A stretch of DNA of 13,464 nucleotides from an uncultured Chthoniobacterales bacterium (GTDB taxonomy: Bacteria > Verrucomicrobiota > Verrucomicrobiia > Chthoniobacterales > UBA10450), in contig CATPAT010000058.1 of the NCBI GenBank assembly GCA_955652155.1, positions 1-13,464 on the forward strand, written 5' to 3'. How positions within the stretch are numbered: the first letter of the stretch is position 1; every line of letters starts with the position of its first letter. Position numbers and translations under genes: made by a program. Below the pieces are notes generated by a model, which made no database searches, was not told the DNA's origin, and saw nothing but the letters and a program-made list of their open reading frames with translations. Shown one piece after another: positions 6,656-13,303 of this stretch.

Positions 6656-7231
6656 ATGGCAGGCGAGTCCGTGCAGGTCGAACACGCGGCTGCGCCCGTT
6701 GCGAATCCGAAATTAACCGATGGTTCAGATAGCGGCGAATTGTCGGCGGCAACGTACGAAAAACTACGCCGTCTGGCCGCGGACTACTTGAGGAGCGAGC
6801 GTCCGAATCACACCTTGCAAGCAACAGCCTTGCTGCATGAGGCGTTCTTGCGCGTGCTCAAACAGCCAGACCATGCCTGGCGCGATGAGGCGCATGTTAT
6901 TGCATTTGCTGCGCGAGCGATGCGACGCATTTTGATCAGCTATGGTGTCGCACGGACGCGCTACAAAAGAGGTGGGCCATCAGTAGTCCGATTGCCGTTG
7001 GATGAAGCTCTTGATTTTTGCGCCGAACGCGACCTTAACATCGTGGCAGTGGACGAGGCCCTTGAGGAACTTGAATTGAAGGATCCACGGCAAGGACAAA
7101 TTGTTGAGCTGCGATTTTTCGCTGGTCTCACCCTCGATGAGATCGCGGACACTCTCAAAATATCGCGCGCGACAGTGAAGCGGGATTGGGCCACTGCCAA
7201 ATTGTGGCTACGGAGCGAATTATCCGACTGA
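6656..7231 (+). CDS. ECF-type RNA polymerase sigma factor (TIGR02999-like)
   Basis: A sigma factor of the TIGR02999 (Sig-70_X6) subfamily, which directs RNA polymerase to a specific promoter set. The 191-residue product has region 2 (about 30-105: YEKLRRLAADYLRSERP, then HTLQATALLHEAFLRV, then AFAARAMRRILISYGVAR, and KRGG) and region 4 (about 130-188: ALEELELKDPRQGQIVELRF, FAGLTLDEIADTLKISRATVKRDWATAKLWL), with a typical helix-turn-helix. The open frame extends back to 6443, across the promoter and coding region of the divergent gene; the family's N-terminal length fits a start at ATG 6656, though no good Shine-Dalgarno is visible. The kinase gene starts 18 bp downstream on the same strand, the usual arrangement for this subfamily, where a kinase replaces the classical anti-sigma factor. 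No anti-sigma gene is adjacent. Confidence 0.92.
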   Translation: MAGESVQVEHAAAPVANPKLTDGSDSGELSAATYEKLRRLAADYLRSERPNHTLQATALLHEAFLRVLKQPDHAWRDEAHVIAFAARAMRRILISYGVARTRYKRGGPSVVRLPLDEALDFCAERDLNIVAVDEALEELELKDPRQGQIVELRFFAGLTLDEIADTLKISRATVKRDWATAKLWLRSELSD

Positions 7232-7249
7232 TTTGGGCTTGCGAATAGC

Positions 7250-9982
7250 ATGAACCGGAAAGCTGAATCAACTACAGTCCGAATTAAGGCGAACCCGGAA
7301 CGCTGGCAGCGCCTCAAGAATATCCTGGCGGATGCGTTGGAGCAGACCTCATTTGAACAGCGCAAAGCCTTGCTCAGACAATCATGCGACGATGACACAG
7401 AACTATTTCGCGAGGCCGAAAAACTCCTATCTCACGATACAACGGCGTTTGAGGAATTCGCAGAGTTCGCAGCGATGCGCCTCAGGCAGGACGAGGGTGA
7501 CCGGATTGGGCAGCGAATCGGCGCTTACGCCATTGTCAGACAACTCGGGCGTGGAGGCATGGGAGCGGTCTATCTAGCCGAGCGCGCCGATGGACAATTT
7601 GAGAAGCAAGTTGCTATCAAAGTACTGAAACGGGGTACGGATACCGATGAAGTGCTGCACCGTTTTCGAGTCGAGCGGCAAATCCTCGCCAATCTTGACC
7701 ATCCAAACATCACGCGGCTTCTAGACGCCGGCATTACGAATGACGCCTTGCCGTACTTCGTGATGGAGTTCATTGAAGGCAGAGCGATCACACACTTTGT
7801 TCAACAAGAGAACGTCGATCTGCGAAGCCGACTTAAGCTTTTTCTCAAAGTCTGTTCTGCGGTGGCGTTCGCCCACAGAAACCAGATTATTCACCGAGAT
7901 ATCAAGCCTACGAATGTGCTGGTGAAACGTGATGGTGAACCAAAGTTGCTCGACTTCGGGATCGCCAAATTACTCAACATGACCACCAAGGACGGTGATA
8001 TCACGGTGGCGGCCGAACGCAGGCTTACGCCCTTGTACGCATCACCAGAACAGAACGCGGGGCAATCAGCCACCATCGCAAGCGACGTGTACTCGCTCGG
8101 TGCACTTCTCTACGAACTACTGACAGCGCAGCCCCCGCGTCGCAATTCAGACAGCACTCGTTCGCAGGACGTCGAGCCTAAGCATTTAATCGCACCACCG
8201 CTGCCCAGCCAAGTTGTGACTGATCCGAAAACAAAACAACAGTTACAGGGTCAGCTTGATCAAATTGTCGCAAGGGCGATGCGGTGCGATCCGGCGCAGC
8301 GATACTCCTCCGCTGCCGACTTCTCCGAGGATATTGAACGATATCTCAACGGGGCTGCGCCTCGCTCCGGTCATTTCTCGACAGCTACCACTGCTGGGGA
8401 GAGGGGGTTCAGAAACTTAAATCTCACAGCCAGTTCGCGTCGTCGTTGGTACATCGCCGGTGCAGCTGTCGCCATAATTGTAATCGCCGCTGTAGTTGTG
8501 CTGCCGCGACTGAGCGTTAGCCGGCTTGAAAAAGACGGAACCGGAAACGCGACTCCTGCGACTTCGCCGGCAAACGTGACAGATGCCGTCCGCTCGATCG
8601 CGGTATTGCCATTTGAGCCCCTTGGTCGGGACATGAATGATGAATTGTTGGGACTAGGCATGGCGGACGCGGTAATCGGCAGGATAAGCTACCTAAAGCA
8701 ACTCGTCGTTTTACCGACCAACGCGGTATCAAAATACAGGGGCTCCGCGAATGATCCGCTTGCGGCGGGCCGCGCCTTAGGAGTGGATGCGATTTTAAGT
8801 GGAACCGTCCAACGCTCCGGCAATCAGATCCGCGCCACTGTGCAACTTATCAACGTACGCAATGGCCGCACTGTTTGGTCCGAGAAGTTCGACCAGACGT
8901 TCACCGACATCTTTGGTATTCAGGACTCGATTTCCGACAGTGTAGCCCGATCGCTTGCACTTAACCTGACTGCTGACGAGCAGAAGCAATTAAGAAAACA
9001 TTATACCACCAACTCCGCCGCGTATGACTCGTATCTCATGGGGCTTTATTTCTGGGCTCAGCGATCGAAGGATGGGCTTGAAAAGGCGATCAACTATTTT
9101 CAGCAAGCAGTCGAGAAGGATTCGAATTTTGCCCTTGCCTATGCCCTAATTGCAGACTGTTACTATCTGCAGGTCTTTTACAGGTACAACCCTGCACCAG
9201 AAACCATTGCAAATGCGAACGCGGCAGCCGAACGCGCCCTGCTCCTCGATGACTCTATCGCAGAAGGTTATGTCGCCAGGGCGATGGTTCAGTCATTGCA
9301 GAAGAAGGGTCGCCTAACCATGGAGTCACTTCGCCGCGCACTGGAATTGAACCCGAATCTGGCCATCGCGCATCTGCGCTATGCTTGGTGCTTGTCTGCC
9401 TTTGGACGGCTAAATGATTCTCTCCGGGAAATGAAGCGAGCCCAGGAGCTCGACCCGCTCTCGCCTACGAACAACGCAGCTCTGGGAATGATACTCGTTT
9501 ATGCTCGGCAGTTTCCGGCCTCTCTCGATTACTGTTACAAGGCGGCGGAGTTAGCCCCCAACGAGGCTGTTGTCCAGGAGAACCTAGCTATCGCATATGC
9601 CTTAAACGGCATGTATCAACAAGCGATCGAGCATTATCAAAGGGTAGGTGAACTCAATCCGGAGAAGAAAGGTGATGCTCTCGCCTTGGTTGCAACCGTG
9701 CTGGTCTCGGCGGGCCGTAAGCCAGAAGCGGATTCAATGATGTCAGAAATTCTGGATCTAGCGACGGCAGGCAAAGCTGATCCTTACAACATTGCCATGT
9801 TATATGCGGCGCGTGGTGAGAAGAAATCTGCCTTTGAATGGTTGGCCAAAGCGTTGGAGACGACTCCGATGATAGACCCTCTTATTAGGTATGATCCTCA
9901 ATTAGACGCGCTGCGCTCGGACAGCAGGTTTGCAGCGTTGCTACGGCAGCACAACCGAGCTTCGCTTCTCGACACTCCTTAA
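7250..9982 (+). CDS. Membrane Ser/Thr protein kinase with FlgO/TolB-like domain and TPR repeats
   Basis: A Hanks-type kinase with a single transmembrane helix, expected to phosphorylate partners in the cytosol (possibly the adjacent sigma factor) and sense through its far side. In 910 residues: a helical N-terminal segment (17-80) found in sigma-linked kinases; kinase domain about 92-366 with glycine loop GRGGMG (100-105), VAIK (Lys124), Glu142, catalytic HRDIKPTN (215-222), DFG (235-237) and SPE (265-267), all key residues present; TM helix 400-420 (YIAGAAVAIIVIAAVVVL); a domain at 448-575 beginning SIAVLPFEPLG and containing DAILSGTVQRSGNQIRATVQL, as in FlgO/TolB-N-like and cyclase-linked proteins; then TPR-like repeats (about 590-850, for example AINYFQQAVEKDSNFALAYALIADCYY). 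Start ATG at 7250 follows the sigma stop by 18 bp, so they are probably one operon. Confidence 0.93.
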   Translation: MNRKAESTTVRIKANPERWQRLKNILADALEQTSFEQRKALLRQSCDDDTELFREAEKLLSHDTTAFEEFAEFAAMRLRQDEGDRIGQRIGAYAIVRQLGRGGMGAVYLAERADGQFEKQVAIKVLKRGTDTDEVLHRFRVERQILANLDHPNITRLLDAGITNDALPYFVMEFIEGRAITHFVQQENVDLRSRLKLFLKVCSAVAFAHRNQIIHRDIKPTNVLVKRDGEPKLLDFGIAKLLNMTTKDGDITVAAERRLTPLYASPEQNAGQSATIASDVYSLGALLYELLTAQPPRRNSDSTRSQDVEPKHLIAPPLPSQVVTDPKTKQQLQGQLDQIVARAMRCDPAQRYSSAADFSEDIERYLNGAAPRSGHFSTATTAGERGFRNLNLTASSRRRWYIAGAAVAIIVIAAVVVLPRLSVSRLEKDGTGNATPATSPANVTDAVRSIAVLPFEPLGRDMNDELLGLGMADAVIGRISYLKQLVVLPTNAVSKYRGSANDPLAAGRALGVDAILSGTVQRSGNQIRATVQLINVRNGRTVWSEKFDQTFTDIFGIQDSISDSVARSLALNLTADEQKQLRKHYTTNSAAYDSYLMGLYFWAQRSKDGLEKAINYFQQAVEKDSNFALAYALIADCYYLQVFYRYNPAPETIANANAAAERALLLDDSIAEGYVARAMVQSLQKKGRLTMESLRRALELNPNLAIAHLRYAWCLSAFGRLNDSLREMKRAQELDPLSPTNNAALGMILVYARQFPASLDYCYKAAELAPNEAVVQENLAIAYALNGMYQQAIEHYQRVGELNPEKKGDALALVATVLVSAGRKPEADSMMSEILDLATAGKADPYNIAMLYAARGEKKSAFEWLAKALETTPMIDPLIRYDPQLDALRSDSRFAALLRQHNRASLLDTP

Positions 9983-10257
9983 GGAAGGCACAGGTTCTGC
10001 AAGCGAAGGATAGTGCACCTCCATCGTGGCGTGTCGCCAACTCCGAAAGCTTTCGCGAGCAGGCTGGCCCCTTGGCGAGGCAATTTCAGCGCGCTTGCCA
10101 CGACACCTGGATTTCATTCAGGTGCCCGGCTTACGCTCCCGCTAGCGCATCTATTTTGTTCCGTGCCTTCGGTTTGCCGCAGAGCGGCGTGATTTCCCTA
10201 GTGCGATTCGCGTCTTCGCCATCACGCACTCCCGCCGTATTGTTGTTCAACGCTACC

Positions 10258-10283
10258 CGTGGCTTATCTCTTTCTCGTTAGGC
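10258..10283 (+). other. attC-like 3' arm
   Basis: CGTGGCT, 8 bases, then TCTCGTTAGGC with R' GTTAGGC at 10277-10283, the same spacing and core as the 3' arm of the intact site at 13212-13237. The cognate 5' arm is not clear (candidate at 10075, with GCCACG able to pair to CGTGGC), so this is probably a relic. Confidence 0.45.
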
Positions 10284-10342
10284 CTGCCATGCATCTCTAC
10301 GAAAAACGCGTCTCGCGGTCGACACTGTTACGCGCGCGTAGA

Positions 10343-10365
10343 GATTGTCGGAAAACTCGACAATC
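10343..10365 (-). terminator. Weak hairpin downstream of the peptidoglycan-binding protein gene
   Basis: An 8-bp stem GATTGTCG / CGACAATC with a 7-nt loop lies 11 bp past the minus-strand stop codon. There is no proper U-tract, so termination is only suggested by position. Confidence 0.35.
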
Positions 10366-10376
10366 GATCTCGGCGA

Positions 10377-10955
10377 CTAGTAGCGGCCTCCCATCGTCGT
10401 GAGAAGCTGTCGGCTGATTGCTCCATCGATCGGCAAACCGTGGTTGCGTTCGTACGCGCGGATTGCGTAACGCGTTCGTGGGCCCATGACTCCATCGATT
10501 GCGCCGTGGTAGTAACCTGCGTGCGCCAGCCGGCGCTGCACTTGAATGACGATCGAGACGCCAACTCCATAGCCGTCCTGATAGGGCGCATAGTAGCCGT
10601 AGCTATATGGGTAGTAATACGGATACGGGTAAAAGAACGGGAATCCGAAGTCGAAAAAGACGAAATCGTTGAAACGACGGAAGCGTCGATCGTCGAAATC
10701 GTGATCGCCATCATTGAAACGGCGGAAGCGACGAAACCGATCATCCCGATCGAAGTCGCCGTTGTTGAAACGCCGGAAACGACCGTCGTTAAAACGATGG
10801 AAGCCGGAGGTGGAGTTTGTCATCATCGGTGCGCGCGCAGGGTGCACCCGGTGCATCGGAGCGGTCTGCATAGTCCGCTGCGCTGCCGTCGCAGTCGAGA
10901 CGGCGAAAACGCACGGTACGACGCAACTGAGGAGAATGAATTTTTTCGAGTTCAT
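10377..10955 (-). CDS. Exported peptidoglycan-binding-domain protein with RF-rich low-complexity region
   Basis: Probably a periplasmic or surface protein anchored to murein. The 192 residues are: signal peptide 1-25 (MNSKKFILLSCVVPCVFAVS, cleavage after TATA-A); a Met/His/Pro-rich spacer; an Arg/Phe/Asp low-complexity block (52-97) built from variants of F-R-R-F-N-D; an aromatic Tyr/Phe/Pro-rich block (98-128); and a C-terminal PG_binding_1 domain (134-188: VIQVQRRLAHAGYYHGAIDG, then GPRTRYAIRAYERNHGLPIDG). The domain has the usual length for the fold and no attached hydrolase, so it binds and does not obviously cut. Start ATG at 10955; ribosome site weak. The antisense strand is also open over much of its length, but that frame lacks signal peptide and domains. 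It lies between two attC-like 3' arms and points opposite to the cassette direction. Confidence 0.88.
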   Translation of the reverse strand: MNSKKFILLSCVVPCVFAVSTATAAQRTMQTAPMHRVHPARAPMMTNSTSGFHRFNDGRFRRFNNGDFDRDDRFRRFRRFNDGDHDFDDRRFRRFNDFVFFDFGFPFFYPYPYYYPYSYGYYAPYQDGYGVGVSIVIQVQRRLAHAGYYHGAIDGVMGPRTRYAIRAYERNHGLPIDGAISRQLLTTMGGRY

Positions 10956-11326
10956 AATTCTTGTGGGTTTCTCAAAAATTAAACCGGGCCAGGATTCGAA
11001 AGTATCGCCCGTGCCGCATCGGACAGGTAACGCGGTTGTTACTTTTGCGACCCGTTGGAATACGTCGGTGGCTGAGCTGATTCTCGTTAAATCGCGCTAA
11101 GGTGTAAGTCTGGCGCGTCTGCATAAATCGAGCTGCGCAGATTCAACGCGCAATCGTGGGCAGGGTTTATCGGATGGCGCCCGACGATCGGGGTGCGATC
11201 GAAATTCCTACTCAAATGGAGTGAATGCGACGCCCTAAACGGTCGTCATATTTATTTCAGGCTTTCGCTTTTAGGGACCAATCGGTCGGCGAAGGCAAGG
11301 AAAACTGAAATGGAAAGGGTAAACCC
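10956..11326. other. 371-bp intergenic region with an attC-like arm
   Basis: This region separates the divergent peptidoglycan-binding and His/Met-rich protein genes. Apart from the attC-like 3' arm at 11067-11092 and a ribosome binding site at its right end (GGAAAGGG, 11312-11319), I see no gene or RNA that I can support and no promoter that I can place reliably. Confidence 0.45.
11067..11092 (+). other. attC-like 3' arm
   Basis: GGTGGCTGAGCTGA then TTCTCGTTAAAT, with R' GTTAAAT at 11086-11092, aligned base for base in spacing with the arms at 5217, 10258 and 13212. A possible weak R'' partner (ATTAAAC, 10978-10984) would give a 115-bp site, but L'' pairing is not visible. Confidence 0.45.
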
Positions 11327-11578
11327 ATGAAGGTAGGAAACTCAGCTATCCTGGCGATTGTTGGGGCCGCTTGCTTTTCGCTGTCTGCATACGTGATGGG
11401 GGCAGGGCATAGCAGCGGCGCAATGCACATGAGCGGCGCAATGCACATGAATCAGTCTGGCCACCAGACGGGCACAGCGCTGGCAAGCACAAAAGTCAAG
11501 ACGAGCCCAACTCCGCCGGGCCATCACTTCGGCTGGCAAAAGGGCAGGCATAACCCGCACCGGTCGCCGACTCCATAG
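11327..11578 (+). CDS. Small His/Met-rich exported protein (83 aa)
   Basis: No family is recognised. The start ATG at 11327 has GGAAAGGG about 8 nt upstream. Residues 1-26 look like a signal peptide or membrane anchor (MKVGNSAILAIVGAACFSLS, cleavage possibly after MGA). The mature part of about 57 residues carries the repeat SGAMHM twice in tandem, encoded by a perfect 18-bp duplication (11414-11449), then GHHFGW and HNPH. Spaced His and Met residues resemble periplasmic copper- or silver-binding peptides, but no such protein is identified by name here and no metal-resistance genes are nearby. A strong terminator follows 28 bp after the stop, so it is likely a single-gene transcript. Confidence 0.65.
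   Translation: MKVGNSAILAIVGAACFSLSAYVMGAGHSSGAMHMSGAMHMNQSGHQTGTALASTKVKTSPTPPGHHFGWQKGRHNPHRSPTP
11414..11449 (+). repeat. Perfect 18-bp tandem duplication inside the His/Met-rich gene
   Basis: AGCGGCGCAATGCACATG occurs twice head to tail without a mismatch, adding one in-frame SGAMHM unit. Identity of the copies points to a recent slippage or duplication. Confidence 0.95.
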
Positions 11579-11605
11579 TCGATAGTCTGGAAAATCAAAG
11601 CCACG

Positions 11606-11639
11606 CAGCCCCGAGACTTTTTCGGGGCTGTTTTGTTTT
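11606..11639 (+). terminator. Rho-independent terminator
   Basis: A perfect 9-bp GC-rich stem CAGCCCCGA (11606-11614) / TCGGGGCTG (11622-11630) with a 7-nt loop is followed by TTTTGTTTT. This is the clearest terminator in the window and ends the His/Met-rich gene transcript before the nuclease-like gene. Confidence 0.92.
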
Positions 11640-11755
11640 AACGACCAAGATGGGCATTCGAATCGCTTTGGCCGGCTGAGCTTGAGACGAAGTCGGATTT
11701 GCTGCCCAATACGCTGGATATCCGTCGAAATTGTCGGCATACTCACATGTTAGGT
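11636..11755 (+). other. Possible degenerate attC site upstream of the nuclease-like gene
   Basis: A GTTAGGT box (11749-11755) fits the R' consensus GTTRRRY 17 bp before the start codon of the next gene, and a TTTTAAC box at 11636-11642 could act as R'', giving 120 bp. The L boxes do not pair convincingly and the GGTGGCT core is absent, so this is a weak call. Confidence 0.25.
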
Positions 11756-11771
11756 CTCGCTCGCGTTCACT

Positions 11772-12404
11772 ATGAGCAATATTGTTTCGCCTGAACAAAT
11801 CAAACTCGTTGGCGACGCTGACCTTCCTGCGCACACATCTCTTCTCGATTTCTGGCGCTGGGGCTTCTCCGATCAGTGCGATGACGACCTCAAGGGTTAC
11901 TTCGCTGAATGGATGGTTGGTACTCTTCTCGGCTTACCGATGAACACTTCCAGACGGATTTCTTGGGCCGACAGTGATCTCATCACACCGGGTGGAACAC
12001 GCATCGAAATTAAAGCATCCGCTTACTGGCAATCGTGGAAGCTTCTCAACGAAGACGGGAGCCGCAAATCCATGCCTCCCGCCGTCACCGCAGATCCGGC
12101 TTTCATTCGCTTTGGCGGATTGCAGGCGCGGACGGCGATTACACCGGCACCAGAAGGCGACTCGCGACGCTTTAAGTCTGATATCTACGTCTTCTGTATG
12201 CACAGCCAGACTGATCCTTCGGCGTGGGACGCCTGGACTCTTGCGCACTGGGAGTTTTACGTTATGACCCGCGAGGAGCTGGCTGAGCGTCGCACAGGTG
12301 GCTCTATTTCGCTCGCCGGGCTACGTGCGTTCCGTTCCGCTATGACAGCACGAGAGTTCCAAACCTTTATGCGACGTCTTTTGACAAATCACCGCAAGAC
12401 CTAA
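11772..12404 (+). CDS. Predicted PD-(D/E)XK nuclease-fold protein (cassette gene)
   Basis: I do not recognise a named family. The 210-residue soluble protein has an arrangement expected of the PD-(D/E)XK superfamily: Glu46 in a helix (LKGYFAEWMVGTLLG), Asp69 (or Asp67) in SWADSDLITPGG, and a beta-strand ending in IEIK (Glu79, Lys81) followed by ASAYWQSW, where extra aromatic and polar residues are typical. A second conserved-looking stretch is SDIYVFCMH and ALAHWEFYVMT-like strands after 138. Such proteins include restriction enzymes, repair nucleases and toxins; no methylase, antitoxin or DNA-translocase partner is adjacent. The TAA stop (12402-12404) lies within the R'' box of the attC site, the tight packing normal for integron cassettes. 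No Shine-Dalgarno precedes the ATG at 11772. The superfamily call rests on motif spacing only. Confidence 0.75.
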   Translation: MSNIVSPEQIKLVGDADLPAHTSLLDFWRWGFSDQCDDDLKGYFAEWMVGTLLGLPMNTSRRISWADSDLITPGGTRIEIKASAYWQSWKLLNEDGSRKSMPPAVTADPAFIRFGGLQARTAITPAPEGDSRRFKSDIYVFCMHSQTDPSAWDAWTLAHWEFYVMTREELAERRTGGSISLAGLRAFRSAMTAREFQTFMRRLLTNHRKT

Positions 12405-12522
12405 CCAGGCGATGCAGCGAACCGCGCCCCGCTCCGATGCGTAGCTTTCGTGTAGTTAGTTCGTTCTGCTTGCGGCCACACGCGCTCCCGGGCGCGGTCG
12501 CTGATCTTGTGTCTCGTTAGGC
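12399..12522 (+). other. attC integron recombination site (124 bp)
   Basis: R'' is ACCTAAC (12399-12405, matching RYYYAAC) and R' is GTTAGGC (12516-12522, matching GTTRRRY). L'' AGCGAACC (12416-12423) pairs with L' GGTCGCT (12496-12502) leaving exactly one unpaired base in L'', the hallmark extrahelical base of attC. Pairing continues inward through CGCGCCC / GGGCGCG. It follows the nuclease-like gene, whose stop codon is inside R''. Confidence 0.85.
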
Positions 12523-12577
12523 GAGTGAGAGAGAGTCCAAAGAGCAGCAAATAACCAAAAACCATCAAACAGAACAA

Positions 12578-13099
12578 ATGAACACAACGACACGCGAAAG
12601 CAGAAAAGGCATCGTGAGCGCCGCACCGCTGCTGACATTTACGTTTGCTATCTTCCTGGCCGCCCTGCCCGCAGCATCTATTGCGGCCGATCCAGAGACC
12701 AAGGAGCACAAGCCGGTTATCGTGCAGCCCTCGGAGTTGCAATGGTCAGACAGTCCGGCTTTGCCGGCAGGAGTGAAGGTAAGCATTCTGTATGGCGACA
12801 TAAAGAAAGCCGAACCCATCGGATTCCGAGTCAAGCTTCCCGCCGGAGGTATGATCGCACCCCACACGCACCCCGTGGATGAAAGGGTGACGGTTATTTC
12901 TGGGGCGTTCGCGATGGGCGAGGGCGAAAAATTTGACAAGGCTGCGCTCAAAGATATGCCCGCTGGCACCGTGGCAATCTTCCCGCGAGGCTGTGCGATG
13001 TTTGGCTTCGCGCGGGAGGAGACGATCATCCAAGTGAACGCCGAAGGCCCGTGGGCGATCAACTATATCAACCCCGCCGACGATCCCCGGAAGAAGTGA
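12578..13099 (+). CDS. Exported cupin-domain protein (cassette gene)
   Basis: A single-domain cupin of 173 residues with a signal peptide (hydrophobic core about 16-36, cleavage near SIAA|DP), so it should act in the periplasm; its substrate is unknown. Cupin motif 1 is GGMIAPHTHPVDERVTVISG, giving metal ligands His96, His98 and Glu102. Motif 2 is PAGTVAIFPRGCAMFGF, where the usual second-motif histidine is replaced by Met141. The C-terminal GPWAINYINPADDPRK is shared with a group of small secreted cupins. Start ATG at 12578 follows a purine-rich leader without a clear Shine-Dalgarno and lies 55 bp after the R' box of one attC; the next attC starts 14 bp after the stop. The gene thus fills one integron-cassette unit. 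Loss of the histidine may mean altered metal use or a non-enzymatic binding role. Confidence 0.88.
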   Translation: MNTTTRESRKGIVSAAPLLTFTFAIFLAALPAASIAADPETKEHKPVIVQPSELQWSDSPALPAGVKVSILYGDIKKAEPIGFRVKLPAGGMIAPHTHPVDERVTVISGAFAMGEGEKFDKAALKDMPAGTVAIFPRGCAMFGFAREETIIQVNAEGPWAINYINPADDPRKK

Positions 13100-13113
13100 G
13101 CGCGAGAAAAGTC

Positions 13114-13237
13114 GCCTAACCAATCGATGCAGCCAACCGCTGGCCGCTTCGCGGCAAGGTTGAAGGATGAATTATGAAGGATGAAGTAAAAGCCTGCTCG
13201 CCGCTGCCAACGGTGGCTCAGCTTTGTCTCGTTAGGC
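13114..13237 (+). other. attC integron recombination site (124 bp)
   Basis: R'' GCCTAAC (13114-13120) and R' GTTAGGC (13231-13237) are perfect inverted boxes. L'' AGCCAACC (13131-13138) pairs with L' GGTGGCT (13212-13218) with one unpaired base in L'', in the same place as in the site at 12399. The loop end carries a small hairpin GCCGC-TTC-GCGGC (13143-13155) and a repeated GAAGGATGAA motif (13162-13184). Identical length and box layout to the other site, but different interior sequence, as expected for cassette-specific attC sites. Confidence 0.88.
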
Positions 13238-13303
13238 CGATGAGGCGACTCGTGGATTCTTCGTTCACTTGAACTAACTTACGCAACAGCCAAGGAGCAA
13301 ATC

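Larger units (their letters stand above)
9983..10376. other. 394-bp non-coding region after the kinase gene
   Basis: I find no convincing gene; a 69-codon open frame at 10072-10281 has no ribosome site, composition or family support. The stretch holds an inverted pair GCGTGAT (10187-10193) / ATCACGC (10221-10227), an attC-like 3' arm ending at 10283, and an 8-bp hairpin GATTGTCG / CGACAATC (10343-10365) just beyond the stop of the minus-strand gene that may serve as its weak terminator. A possible matching attC 5' arm lies at 10075-10099 (GCGAGGCAATTTCAGCG), but the span to the 3' arm would be about 209 bp. Confidence 0.5.

Noticed and set aside
10072..10281. A 69-codon open frame after the kinase gene
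   Set aside because: No ribosome binding site and no family resemblance, and its end overlaps an attC-like 3' arm.
5243..10283. Treating the whole S74-sigma-kinase segment as one integron cassette
   Set aside because: At 5 kb with divergent genes and its own promoters it is far larger than typical cassettes, and the bounding sites are degraded; chance retention of relic arms is more likely.
10440..10982. A 180-codon plus-strand open frame opposite the peptidoglycan-binding protein
   Set aside because: The minus strand has a signal peptide and a clear PG_binding_1 domain; the plus-strand frame is a low-complexity Val/Ile/Glu-rich mirror of the RF-rich region.
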